This document shows, in pieces, positions 53,201 to 63,840 of a stretch of 64,000 nt of DNA. Location of the stretch: positions 57,560,954-57,624,953 of the forward strand of contig NC_088776.1 of the NCBI RefSeq assembly GCF_954871325.1. Reading direction: 5' to 3'. A program made the position numbers and the translations under genes. The DNA is from Gordionus sp. m RMFG-2023. Taxonomy: Eukaryota > Nematomorpha > Gordioida > Chordodea > Parachordodidae. The notes beneath the pieces are model-generated. The model had not been told where the DNA came from. It was given only the letters and a program-made list of their open reading frames with translations, and did no database searches. The first letter of the stretch is position 1, and each line of letters begins with the position of its first letter.

Positions 53201-55537
53201 TTTGGAGAGAGAGCTGGAGCAAGAAGTCAGTCTGTCCCTTTCGCAAGCCTCAAAGATCCACAAGAATTTGGCTAATGTCTCGAACCATCCCCCGTCCGTA
53301 ATTTTGTTTTCTCGAAGGGCAGCAAACATTTCCCTGCAAAGCGTGCTCAAGTGATGCTCACGATTGATGGACGCATTCTCGTGGTGGTCATTGGACGTCT
53401 GATCCAAATGAGTGTCAGGAGTTTTAAGGCAGGTTTTAACGAATAAAGTGAATAGGGAAGGCAAAGAGGTGGGTAAAGTTGAAGGAGGTCCTAATAGAAG
53501 CATAGATATGGGTTGAAAGTAGTTGTTGTAAGGGATTGTGCTACGCCTCTCTTTGTTAGTCAGGGCTAAATAATATTGATGCATGACAGAAATCGACTTG
53601 TTTTGTGAATGAAACGATGACAGATTTGTGTTGGGGGTATTCAACGCAGAGCTATCAGGAAAAGGGGCGATTAATTTGGTCCGAGCTTCTGCATAATTTC
53701 TCAACAAAGGCGAGAGTTCCGAGTTGAAAATGTTGGGGTAAGTGAGCCATACATGCCTTTTGACGGGAAGGGAGCATAGGTGATACAGACAAGTAGGGGA
53801 TAATTTTACACTTTCCCCCTTGTCCAATTCGGGGGAGGGAGTAGTAAGATTGTTATTTGGGGATGTTAGTAAATCAGAGACTATTTCTGCTTTTAGTTTG
53901 GCTGCTGATTCTGAACGATAACCCTTAGTTTTGCTTTTGCTAATTTTAAGTTTTATTTTTGTAACCTAGTTGTTTTAATTTGTTTATCAAATAATAGATA
54001 AATAAATGTTGACTTGGACATAATTAGAGAGTGCACAGTGATAAAATATCGAGAAAATAAGGCGATAAATTTTGTTATTTGCACCAAGAGCCGAGTTTGA
54101 AACCCAGGCCAAATATGGTTCCTGTGCCAAATAATTTTTTTTAAATGGAGATTAGAATTTCCTACTAAAATTTTATTTTTTTTAAAAAAGAGGGTTCTAA
54201 TTCTTACCAGTTTTGTGGATTTCATTTCCTCAATGAAAAAGAACGTTTATATAAATCCCCTTTAAAAAAATGAATCACTAAATTTAAAATAGATTGATAT
54301 TTTAAGGGTAATTGCATCAAAATATATAATGGCTAAATAACATTTAATATTTTTTGCTGAACCTGTGATTGATTATATGGTTGTTGAAGTATAGTATTTG
54401 GTGAAGATGTAATGTGATGGATTTCTGGGATCAATAATTGACTCAAAAACTTTTTAGGTACTGAGGGAATGACTTCCATAAGAGTAATAGGTATTTGTCT
54501 CATTTGAGGAATTTTCATGGCTGGAAAACATTTTTCAAGCAAGTCAGTTAGCAGCTTTAATTTTGTTTCATCAAAACAGCTCTCTTTTTCAGAAGTTTCT
54601 GATTTAACCAGAGATTCTATCTTGAGTTTTGAATTAGGTTTAAGTTTAGACTTTGTAATTTCTCTATTAGTTGGTTTAGTTTTGTTTGGTGAGGATGGTG
54701 GTTTGGAAATGGATAACATAGATGACTTAACATAGGTATTGAGAATACGTTTCTTGTGAGGTGAATTGAGATCTGTATAGTGTTGTTGAAGAAAAAAAGG
54801 GCAATAAATAATTAAGAAACTATAAAATGTATATTTTAAAAGTGATAAATAATTAGTTTCTATAAGTAAAATGTATAGACCTATTTTAAAAGTGATAAAT
54901 AATTTGTTTATATTTGTAATATATATAGTACCAGATGTAATAATTGACTTATTTTCATTGATTGGTTCTTCAATCTTTTCATTTGTAATTCCTTTTTGTA
55001 TTTTTTTTGATTTGACTGTAATTAGTTTCATTTTGCCACCAATAAATGTTAATTTTTTTTTAATTTGTCTTGTTTCATTATTATCATGGGTATTTAGATT
55101 TTTATTTTTAAATTCCAAAGATTTAGAGAGAGCAATAGTCTTCAGAAATTCTAAAGAACTATCAACAGGTTTTTTGGGCAATTTCGTAGGAGAAAGAACA
55201 GGAATTGATGATCTTTCCAAGGTTTTTGTCAATTCTTTAATACGATTGATCATTCTAATAAACATAGATAAATAAACTTTTTTATTTGAACATAGAATTT
55301 TGCAACTTACAAATTTTTTAATTCATGCAAAATTGATTCATGGAATTCCAGCCTGGGAATATTGTGTAGATCTAGAAATGGAAGAGCACTTTGTAATGAG
55401 GCTAAATGGATTCCATTTTCTCTTTGAAAATCTTGGATAGCTTTGATGGGATCAGTGCAATTAGTCAAGGTTTCTCTTAAAAAATCACCACCTTTTATTT
55501 TAAAATCCTCCAGCAAATTTTTTTTATTTTCACTCAT
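47299..55537 (-). CDS. NELFB: Negative elongation factor B (COBRA1-like), enlarged
   Basis: NELF-B is a HEAT-type scaffold subunit of the NELF complex that holds promoter-proximal RNA polymerase II. Exons: 55537-55311, 55254-54932, 54772-54363, 54228-54208 (21 bp, tentative), 53965-53028, 52629-52298, 52124-51842, 51422-51320, 50261-49962, 49236-48946 (end uncertain), 48386-48304, 48248-48228 (21 bp), 47898-47799 and 47364-47299. All phases agree, giving about 1165 aa (human about 580). Conserved blocks: RETLTNCTDPIKAIQDFQRE, LQSALPFLDLHNIPRLEFHE, LTDLLEKCFPAMKIPQMRQI, LPVKRHVWLTYPNIFNSELS, FMLQDPFTVDFLCSTILKTL, LTTTFLPALVEVMADD, PISKLIHEAFTPTDQ and YQAFQTLNSSLLEENV. Three long Lys/Ser/Asn-rich insertions separate them. 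The third contains KGRPVGKK, an AT-hook-like motif. Weak donors at 53028, 52298 and 48946 are the least certain joints. Confidence 0.92.
48519..48612. mobile_element. Palindromic MITE, family copy b
   Basis: CATAGTTAGCGCGAATTATA and ATTCATGCTAACTGTGTATG are the inverted ends, with core ATCAAATATACAATAATACA then GCATATTTTGTGTA. It lies in an intron of NELF-B. Confidence 0.65.
48628..48708. mobile_element. Palindromic MITE, family copy c (degenerate)
   Basis: Shares GTATAAAAATACAACGCC, TTTTGTATAATTCGCCG and AATTGCGCTAA with the other copies. The outer ends are eroded. Same NELF-B intron as copy b, about 16 bases away. Confidence 0.5.
50714..50886. mobile_element. GTTGTTTAAC MITE in a NELF-B intron
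   Basis: GTGTTGTTTAACAGCGCC at the left faces GAGTCGTTTAACAACACTA at the right. The 170-bp interior is non-coding. Related to the ends near 13.3, 16.3, 17.4 and 23.3 kb. Confidence 0.65.
50889..50979. mobile_element. Palindromic MITE, family copy d
   Basis: CCCTACATTAGTAAGCGTGA and CGCGAATTCGCGTTAACTAT then GAATGAGGGGTA form the ends. The core ATACAGCTTATTTGTATAA is shared with copies b and c. It directly abuts the GTTGTTTAAC element. Confidence 0.65.
51576..51626. mobile_element. Palindromic MITE, family copy e (minimal, 51 bp)
   Basis: ACCCTGCATTCAACAGTTAG followed by AGCGAATT pairs with GGCGCTAACTGTGAATGCAG and GGT. This is an almost perfect short palindrome that has lost the core of the longer copies. 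In a NELF-B intron. Confidence 0.75.
54773..54931 (-). other. In-frame, stop-free NELF-B intron (159 bp)
   Basis: Intron 2 of NELF-B has GT and AG ends and splits a glycine/aspartate codon. Its length is a multiple of three and it contains no stop, so the reading frame runs through it. If retained it would add 53 residues rich in Ile, Leu, Tyr and Phe, unlike the polar insert on either side. It contains a short tandem duplication (TTATTTATCACTTTTAAAAT twice). Confidence 0.6.
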
Positions 55538-55735
55538 ATTTCTTACCAAATAAAATAATACGGTGATTGACAGCTATCAAATATAGTTATAGTTTTTGAA
55601 CCTAGCTTAACATTTAGGTTTACCTGCAAAATAATTATATATATTAATGAATGTTTATCTAATCGTCTCCATATTAAGCCTTATGAAAGTTAGGAATATA
55701 TAAATTCACAAATAAAATTATGGAAATAAGCCCTC

Positions 55736-57180
55736 TTGCGGTGTTTTATTATATATAAAATAAATACTAGGGGTCGAGACGATATTCCAATAGAAAGCCT
55801 AAAAGCATTAGGAGATGATGGAATACATCTCCTCACAAATCTGTACAATAAAATACTTGGAAATGAAGAAATTCCCCAAAAATGGAGGCAGAGCTATCTA
55901 GTTCCTATCTTCAAAAATAAAGGGGATCCACACAATTGTCAAAATTACAGGGGCATAAAATTAATGGCACACTGTCTAAAACTATACGAAAAAAAATTAG
56001 TAAAAAGATTAAGAGACATAATCGAGATAGGAGAGACTCAGTTTGGCTTTATGCCTGGAAGATCATCAACTGATGCTATCCCCGCAATATTTCAAATGAG
56101 TGAAAAATATAGGGAAAAGAATAAAAAGCTACACATGGTCTTACTCGATCTAGAAAAGGCCTTCGATAGAATCTCAAGAAAACTTATCTGGTGGGCGCTA
56201 CGCTCAATGATATATATATCATTGGCTAAGCTACAAAAATGTTTCTGAAAAATATATAATTAATACAGGATATGTATATGGGCCATACAGCAATGGTCCG
56301 TATCACAACAAGTACTTCAGCAGGTTTCACAATAGCCGAAGGAGTTCATCAAGGGTTGGCTCTCAGCCCACTTCTCTTCATTACAGTAATAAATGTATTA
56401 GTACAGTCTATACCTCAAACAGTCCCGTGGAATATGATATTTGCAGATGATATTGTGATACTTGCCAAATCCAAGGATGAAATGAAAGAAAGATTAGTGA
56501 GTTGGATAAATATCCTAGAAACGCACGGATTAAAAGTAAATAGAGAAAAGACGGAGTATATGGTGATAGGAGGAGATGAAACGGAGAGTATTGATATAAA
56601 TGATTGGCAGATATCCGCAATTAAAAGCTGCAAATATTTGGGCTCCACTATACAAATAAACGGCACAATAGAAAAAGAGATAAAGAATAAAATTAATCAA
56701 GGGTGGTTAAAGTGGAGATCTTTATCTGGAGTGCTATTTGACAAAAGAATCCCACACAAATTAAAGAGAAAAATTTACAGTTCCATAGTACAACCAACTA
56801 TTCTATATAGGAAACATGGCCAGCCAAAGAATCAGACGAGAGATGTCTACAAACTATGGAGATGAGAATGCTGAGGATGATTGCTGGGGTAACAAGAAAG
56901 GATAAAGTGCGCAGTACAAGAATACTAAAATTTTTTTTCTCATTAGAATGTATTATTTATACAACTATTTTATGTATTACTTTTCAAAAACATGAAAACT
57001 TGATTAAGAAGTTGAGAGCGGAGATCATTTTATTAGAATTCAAGGAAATAATGGCTAATGTTGATGAAGAATTTTATATGTTATCGTTAAGTCAAAAGCA
57101 GAGCTATACATGTTTAATATTTGTCTCTCTCGACTTGCAGCAAGGCAAGGTCATAGTTAAAACATTAATATAGGATCAGT
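55736..57180 (+). pseudogene. RTE-type LINE reverse transcriptase, 5'-truncated and broken
   Basis: The first frame (55736-56248) carries the RT fingers and first palm block: RDDIPIESLKALGDDGI, IPQKWRQSYLVPIFKNKGDP, NYRGIKLMAHCLKLYEKKLV, TQFGFMPGRSSTDAI and HMVLLDLEKAFDRISRKLIW. A second frame (56272-56865) continues with GVHQGLALSPLLFITVINVL and the catalytic IFADDIVILAKSKDE, then CKYLGSTIQINGTIEKEI and KRKIYSSIVQPTILY. A third (56856 on) has MEMRMLRMIAGVTRKDKVRS, the C-terminal helix typical of RTE elements. At least two frame changes separate the parts. The endonuclease is absent, so this is a dead copy. It lies about 200 bp upstream of the NELF-B start codon, in the opposite orientation. 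Confidence 0.88.
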
Positions 57181-57551
57181 AGAAAACTATATCTTAGATA
57201 CAGATACATTTATAACCCAAATAAATAAGTGATTTGTAATTCATCATGCAGCTCTTAAAAATCTGCAAATATTACTTCCATAAAAACCTTCCTAACCTTT
57301 TTCAGATGGTGATAGAAAAAAATATATATTTGGATTTTTATCATGAAGATGTTAAAGTATCTTATGATGCTGTATTAGCTGAATAACTATGTTTATAAGA
57401 TTAATGGTTGATATAGTCCCAAAAATGCTATGGATGCTCTGCATTATTTCAAACACATTTTAAATTATATTCCCAATGTATTAAAAAGGTTTATATATAG
57501 TAGCAACTCTTCCCATTAGTAAACTAATGACCATTCTCTTTTTTAAGAAGA
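57181..57551. other. AT-rich stretch without a recognised gene
   Basis: No gene recognised. It may include the 3' tail of the LINE. Confidence 0.4.
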
Positions 57552-57730
57552 ATAACAGAACCCAGCAGAGACCATTTACAGGGCACAGCCCGGATTTTTT
57601 TTAAAATTTTTACGGCCCAGCTCGGGTTTTTTTTAAATAAAATTTAGGCTCAGCCAAGGGTGTTTTTTTAAAAAAATTTCGGGCCCGGCCCGGGTATATT
57701 TAAATAAATAGAAATAAGGTTAGGCCCGGG
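57552..57730. repeat. GC-rich dispersed repeat (CGGGCCCGGCCCGGG)
   Basis: CAGCAGAGACCATTTACAGG, then repeated blocks of GGCxCAGCxCGG followed by poly-T/poly-A, ending CGGGCCCGGCCCGGGTATAT. Other copies lie at 660-775 and, split by an insertion, at 35731-35791 plus about 37782-37830. Confidence 0.65.
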
Positions 57731-58855
57731 GATACCAAGAAGTACAACTTCTGAAAGTAGATTGAAAGGTTTGGACTTTTGAATATTCATAGGCATTTGA
57801 CGACAAGCATGGATGAGATAATTGATAAATTAGCTCAATCCCAACGAAGATTGGATTTTACATTGTAAATATATAACATACAAATGACAATTCATCCTAA
57901 GAAACTTTTTGTATATTAATTTATATTTCTAACATTTAAATTTTTTATACTTTATATATAAATTTTAAAGGCTCAAAAAATTCAAATTTCTATTTTGGGT
58001 CATTTAAGTGATTCTTTACATATAATTTTTTTATAATTCACATTAATTTAAAATTATGTATTAGAAATAGTTATTAGTCCTAATAAATTTATGCCTAATA
58101 TTTTTTAAAAACAAAAATATTTCTTAAAATATTTTATTGCCCCCCCCCCCCCTCAGACCAAATTTCTGCGTATGCGCCTGTGATTGAATATTGGATATTA
58201 TATTATAATAATGGGAGTTATTTTTTTAGAAAATAAAGATTCGCTATCTAAATATAAATATGAAAATACTTTTAATTTTAATGGTATATTTTAAATAGAT
58301 TTTTATTTAGGTGTTTTAATATGGTTTTAAATAAATTATATTCTATATCTGTTTTAGGTAAAATTAGGCATTAAAAATATTTTAAATTAAAAATAAAATA
58401 ATTGTATTTTTACAAAAAAAAAAAAATTTTCAAAATGTAATAAGTTAGATATTCCATGAAAAAAAATCCCGCCCAATACTATTCTTAATTCATATTAAAA
58501 ATTAATTTTCATTTCAAAATGTAATGAAATTCTATGAAAAAAAAATCCCACCCAATAAGATTATTAATTTATATTAAAAATAAATTTATTGATAGTTTAT
58601 ATCAGTTATTTTATTATAACAAATAAAGAAAATAAAATTAAATATCTCTAAAAAATGAAATTAATTGAGTCATAATCAAATCATTTTTATTATATACAAA
58701 TAAATGCCTAATATTTCAAAAGAATATTAAACACAAAATATTGAATATAATTTAAATCACTTTGATTTGCATTTTTTTGTTTTGATATATATATAATGCG
58801 ATAAATATTTGAAAACTGATTTGTATATAAATATTCTAATCATCTTCTAAAAAAT
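57731..58855. other. AT-rich stretch without a recognised gene
   Basis: Contains a run of thirteen C at 58140-58152. A ~75-bp direct repeat (AAAAATCCCGCCCAATACTA and AAAAATCCCACCCAATAAGA, with flanking TTTCAAAATGTAAT) lies at about 58430-58580. Confidence 0.45.
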
Positions 58856-58859
58856 AAAA

Positions 58860-59065
58860 AATTATTGAATTTTTATACATGATTCAAGTGTCATTAGAGA
58901 TTGAACCATCTTTAGATTCATTCTATTTCGTTTTTTTATGGTATCATTAGCTTTAGAAAAGATAGTTCACATGCTACTGATCTAGCCTGCTATGGGAGAT
59001 AGTCCATTTCTATTTGGGCCAGAAATCGATATAGATTCCATACCCACCAAATTATCTACTTTCAA
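58860..59065 (-). pseudogene. Possible hAT dimerisation-domain relic
   Basis: The minus strand reads roughly SVACELSFLK... and, in a neighbouring frame, KKRNRMNL. This recalls the hAT C-terminal 'SVACERSFSKLK.IK...RNRM' motif. It is broken and has no recognised ends, so this call is tentative. Confidence 0.35.
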
Positions 59066-60310
59066 CTCTAGAAGAGGGTTATCCAATATTGTACATTAAT
59101 TAAAAATAATTCATAGTAAACATTTATCTTTTTTAGTCGGTCTTCGGGTCTTACCGAACCGGTCCACCAGACCGTGTTGTCATATCAGACCGTTCCGTCG
59201 CCAATAGTCAGATGACCAAACTGGACCAATTAAAACACTAGGTGGGAGTGTGAAGAAATAAATGAATAAATTAACCGGAGTTGAAAAATTATTGTTTTTA
59301 AAAAATATTTTTTAATAAAACAACAAAATTAAAATTATTTTCAAAAAATAAAATTAGGTTATTTATTGCTCTTTCAAGAGTAAAGTATATTATTTTATTT
59401 TTTAATGATATTTTTTATAATTTATAAAAATAATAAGGAGAAAAGAGAGAAATATTACAATATAAAATTTTCACGAATGAATTGGCGGAAGCATATTTAG
59501 GCATGGTTTTACATTATGTAAATCTACTAAATGCTGCTTATAAGCAATTGCAATCAGAGGAATCTTTGTTAAAAAAGATTTACAAAATTATGTTACAGCT
59601 ATGTTGATCTTTACAGCCAAAAATTGATAATAAATTTTAAGGCTCCATTGTTAAAAATGTCATTTTCAATTGTTTAAATGTTGCCCTAATTTATGGATTT
59701 TTAAATAAATGAAATATTATTACTAAAGCAATTTTAGAGTATTTCCAATCAAAATTTTTATTTAATAATTCTATTTACAAATGTATAAAATGTAATATGA
59801 ATTTAAAACAAAAACGATCAATTGATAATTTTGTAATTTAATTAATATATTAAAAATACCGATAGATATTAATCGTTTTTATGATATGATTTTTCAGAAT
59901 ATTCCAAAATAAGTCTAAATGCAAAGGAGAAATGAGTATAACTTTTTCGTAATAACGATACATCATTATTATGCTTAGATTAACCCTAGTCTACATCAGA
60001 CCTTGCCAAAAACTTAGTAATATATTTAGCCAACATCTAAAAATTTACCCAGTACTACACATATGTACAGTTTTTTTATAAAAATTAGTGTAAAAATCAA
60101 GCGGCTGTGCATTATCATTAGTTAAATATTTTTTTAATAAAACATATGTAAATAAATAATTTATTTTAAATCTCCTCTTTTTCTTCACATTTAAATATAT
60201 TTATTAAATTGGATATTTTTATCTTCAGGTATATATATATCCAGTGTGTGTCCTGGGTATTTTTGTCCCTGTCATTTTGTCCAAAATATTTCTGATCGAT
60301 TACCGGGTCT
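59066..60310. other. Unassigned, partly element-derived DNA
   Basis: A plus-strand segment at about 59475-59570 (TNELAEAYLGMVLHYVNLLN, AAYKQL) looks like former coding sequence but was not identified. The rest is AT-rich. 60311-60318 is the left copy of the hAT target duplication. Confidence 0.35.
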
Positions 60311-60318
60311 AATATACC

Positions 60319-62994
60319 TAGACCTGTGCGCCGATGTCTCAATCAACGGCGGCGGTTTTTTAAATTTTTTTATCGGCGTTCGGCGGCGCAATATTTATTT
60401 AAAAATTTTTTTTAATGAATTTAATTTATAAATCAATATATTTTTTAATGAATTTAATTTATAAATTAATGTATTACATTTTTTATAATTTATGTAGGCG
60501 ATCTTTTCTAACACATTGCTAACATAGTTTAATTGATCTTAAATTATTTTCCGTCTCACTCCAAAATTATTTTCCGTCTCACTCCAATTTAAATTTATGT
60601 ATTTTCTCATTCTCAGAAATAGACTAAGGAATTGTATTTTTATTTTTACTCAATCAGAGTCATATCAACAACACATATAAGAAATATCCTATTGATTTTT
60701 ATTATAATTAAAATAAATTTGGAATGCAGGCAAAATATAAAGTATGAAATATGATAAGTCAGAATTCAGATTTAGCAAAATTATAATTGTCATGAATAAA
60801 CAGTATTTTATCAAGATTTGTAGGACATAAAGAACTCCTTTTAGCATTGAATATTAATCCAGCAATGGAAAAAATTCTTTTGCTGAGTGTACTGGTTGCA
60901 GGTATGCAAAGAACCTTCATAGCTAAATTAGCATGCATAGGAAGTTCCAGTCGCTTTTTCTTCCAAGAGCAATGCATCCTCTTCTGAAATAATATTTTGG
61001 CTGAGCAAAATATGGCATTCTTGTTTAAGATTAGTAATATTTTTATAATCGTTAATAGGAAGGGAATGTTTTCGAGCTAATTTCGCTATATAAGAGCATG
61101 ATGTACCATCCTCGACTTGAATTTCACGCTGAGCATTTCTATCATGCTCTAAAAGTTTTAAATGTCGTATTAGAAATTGCAATGATTTCGTAGAATTTGA
61201 ATTTAAATATTGTGAAACAATATTGGGATTTTGAAATCTTAGATCAAGTAGAGTTGCTAATATTTAATGTTTAGAATATAATTTTATTAATAAAAATATA
61301 AAATAACTTGAAGTTCAGTGATCGGAAACCTATGGTCAAGCTTTTTTTTCATATTTTCTTTTAAGCATATTATATCTGAGCAATCAGATTTATTAATTTG
61401 TATATGAGCTTCTATTTCACTGCTAAATGATAACCCTGAGTTTATTGTAGATCCTTTTTGGGAGGAAAGAAATTCCACCGACTCTCGGAATGGATTTACT
61501 TTAAGCTCATCTATCATATCCTATTCATTATTAAAGAGTTTTAAAGATTGTTTTCCTATTTTATTTAGAACATTATTTATAGGAATTTTGTTTACAATGC
61601 AAATACTTCCTAGCATAATTAATATGCTATGCTAGCGGGTTGGGCAATTTATTTTTAAAGTTTTTGCATTAATTGGATTGGTTGGTGCAATGCCATTTCT
61701 ATTATCCGATTCATCAGACATATCAAAATGGTAAGGTATAGATCAGAATCATCAATATCCAAGATATTACCTGTCTCATAAATTGAGGACATTTACCATG
61801 TTCAGCCTCAATTTCACATTCCAAATCAGCTACTCGATATCTGAGGGCTGAAATAATTTCTCTAATTATTTTAGTGAGAATATCAATCTTGGTAACTTTT
61901 TTAATGCCAACAACTGTAACCAAATTATAAAGTCCATGCCCTAAGCATAAATGATGCTCATAATCCCCTAATCTGACGCTTCTTTTGACATTGGCCCCAG
62001 CATCAGTTACTATTTGTATTATTTTTGCTTTTAAATAGAACTCCTCTTCAATACTATCAATATCAGATAATATTGTTGCCCCAGTATGCTTTTGAGTCAC
62101 ATTTCTAGTTGAGGGTAAAATATTTTAATTCAAAATTTTCATCTAAATGATGAAGACTAAATGTGATATAATTTCGACGCTTGAAATGATCGGTCCACAA
62201 ATCAAAAGTGATAGAACTAAATTTTGGTCCAGATTCAATCAAATTTAAAACATGCACCTTCATAGATAAATAAACATCGTCTAGTGTATCCCGACTAATG
62301 GTTGTTTGGAAATTCTGACGAGGAATCAATTATCTTATATTTCTAATTTTTGAACAATTTATTTTTTAATAATCATTTTATATAAATTTTAAACCTTTAG
62401 AAAGTCTGTCATTCCTTTATTGTTTATAGAATCAAATGGCATTAAATCTAAGCAGACATCAAAACATAATTTCGCCTTATTAGATTTCATATTTATTTTA
62501 AACATTAGAAAGATATATAAAAACATTACAATAGTTAGGGCTAGAATGAAACAAATTAAATTAGATATAGTATTAACTTTCAAAATAAAGCTTTACATAA
62601 TTAATTTAATAAATTGTATATTAAGTTTATATTTTAAAAGATATTTTAAAACAAAATAATTAGAGCTGGAATGAAACAAATTATAAATTTGATTTAGTTT
62701 AACCTTTCTAATAAAGTTTTAAAAAATTATATATTAAATAATACTTTAAAAAGATATTTACAAAACACAAAATAATAAGGGCTGGAATGAAACAAATTAT
62801 AAATTAGATTTAATGTTAGTATTCAAATTAAAATAATAATAATTTAATATATAAATATAATTAATATGCTTTCTAAAAATTACACACGCCGCGCCGCCGC
62901 CATAATAAAAATCGGCGGCGAGCCGGCTCGCGCCACTGATCTTAATCGGCGGCTTTTCCGGCGTGAATAAAAACGCCGGCGGCGCACAGGTCTA
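60319..62994 (-). mobile_element. Full-length hAT transposon with perfect 8-bp TSD
   Basis: The ends TAGACCTGTGCGCCG and its complement CGGCGCACAGGTCTA (extended by CGGCGG-rich subterminal repeats) bound 2676 bp. AATATACC flanks both sides exactly (60311-60318, 62995-63002). The GC-rich ends contrast with an AT-rich interior. The element carries a transposase gene on the minus strand, described separately. It is structurally whole but its gene is disabled. The perfect duplication indicates that insertion is recent relative to the other relics. Confidence 0.95.
60759..62583 (-). pseudogene. hAT transposase (ZBED-like), inactivated
   Basis: In order on the minus strand: CFDVCLDLMPFDSINNKGMT (the 'PFxxVEx.GF' segment), RQNFQTTISRDTLDDVYLSM, then SITFDLWTDHFKRRNYITFS (catalytic-core 'DxWT'), ELKYFTLN, then KIIQIVTDAGANVKRSVRLG and HHLCLGHGLYNLV ('TD.A.NM...C.AH.LNL'), then KCPQFMRQ. 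Later come HLKLLEHDRN and the C-terminal dimerisation block LCIPATSTLSKRIFSIAGLI with NAKRSSLCPTNLDKILFIHD. At least three frame shifts or stops separate pieces at about 62105, 61520-61720, 61200-61280 and 60930-60980. One gap near 62345-62393 may be a real intron. No clear BED finger was found at the N-terminus. Confidence 0.9.
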
Positions 62995-63002
62995 AATATA
63001 CC

Positions 63003-63690
63003 TAGATATTATTTTTTTAAAACTATGAATTTTGAGAAAATTTTAAAATCTATTTTTAATAATAAAAATGATAATTAAAGATAGTTCCATGTGGGTTATG
63101 GGAAATAATTAAAATCTAAATCTTTGATAACCATATAAGTACACTAATTTTTTGGCGAATTTGGTTTGTATAACAAATTACTGCAATTCGACTCAAAAGT
63201 AAACAGGTGAACTATTGAGCTTACCAGAGCCAACTCCTGAACTGACACAAGCCAATTTCTGAATCGACGGGAACCAACTCATCTAGTCGGCTTGAACCTA
63301 AGTCAATCTTTACGCCTTTAGGACAGACCCCGGTGAAATTTATTTATTAAATAAATATATACGACCCACAATTTTTTGATGATATATGAAATAAAAATCA
63401 CTAAAACAAATTCTTAAATAAATTTATATTCCCGGTCCTAGAAGGTAATTATTTGAATTCAATGTTAATTATTTCATTAATATTTTGAGTTCGCGACTCG
63501 AGCCTGCATTGCAATATGGAATCATGAATAATGCAATTTCTTTGAAAAACAGCCATATGGCATGTTTGATAAGAATATTTCATTACGATCTTTTTTGGCA
63601 TAATTATCTCTCTAATAATGTGATAAATTTAAGAAATTCTTCACTAAAAACACCAATAGCATTGATGACAAGACAAGTAGGATAAATTAT
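63003..63690. other. AT-rich stretch, no recognised gene
   Basis: A plus-strand frame at 63485-63685 (SSRLEPALQYGIMNNAISLK) is unassigned. It leads into the repeat shared with 27.4-27.6 kb and may be part of the same element. Confidence 0.35.
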
Positions 63691-63699
63691 GTTAGCGAT

Positions 63700-63840
63700 G
63701 CTGGATATTTAGTCATTTTCAAGATTTCTGCCGAATTAATTGATGAGGCATTTCTGCTGGATCGCGCGAAAAATTGATGAATGTGTAATCCCAAGCTACT
63801 GGAAGACCAAGACATTAGGGGAATACCATCGGGTACTCTG
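63700..63840 (+). repeat. Dispersed repeat shared with 27.5 kb
   Basis: TTTTCAAGATTTCTGCCGAA, TTAATTGATGAGGCATTTCT, GCTGGATCGC, GTGTAATCCCAAGC and TGGAAGACCAAGA correspond to the copy at 27507-27603. A conceptual forward reading, SAELIDEAFLLDRARKID, suggests decayed protein-coding DNA. The sequence after 63840 continues as an open but unrecognised region to the window end. Confidence 0.5.

Noticed and set aside
53953-54225. 90-aa minus-strand open frame as a single NELF-B exon
   Set aside because: A GTAAGA donor at 54207 and an AG acceptor before 53965 suggest that only its first 21 bases are exonic; the rest is intron-like.
54517-55275. Plus-strand open frames
   Set aside because: Shadows of NELF-B exons 2 and 3 on the minus strand.
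56408-56666. Two minus-strand open frames
   Set aside because: Shadows of the RTE reverse transcriptase palm region.
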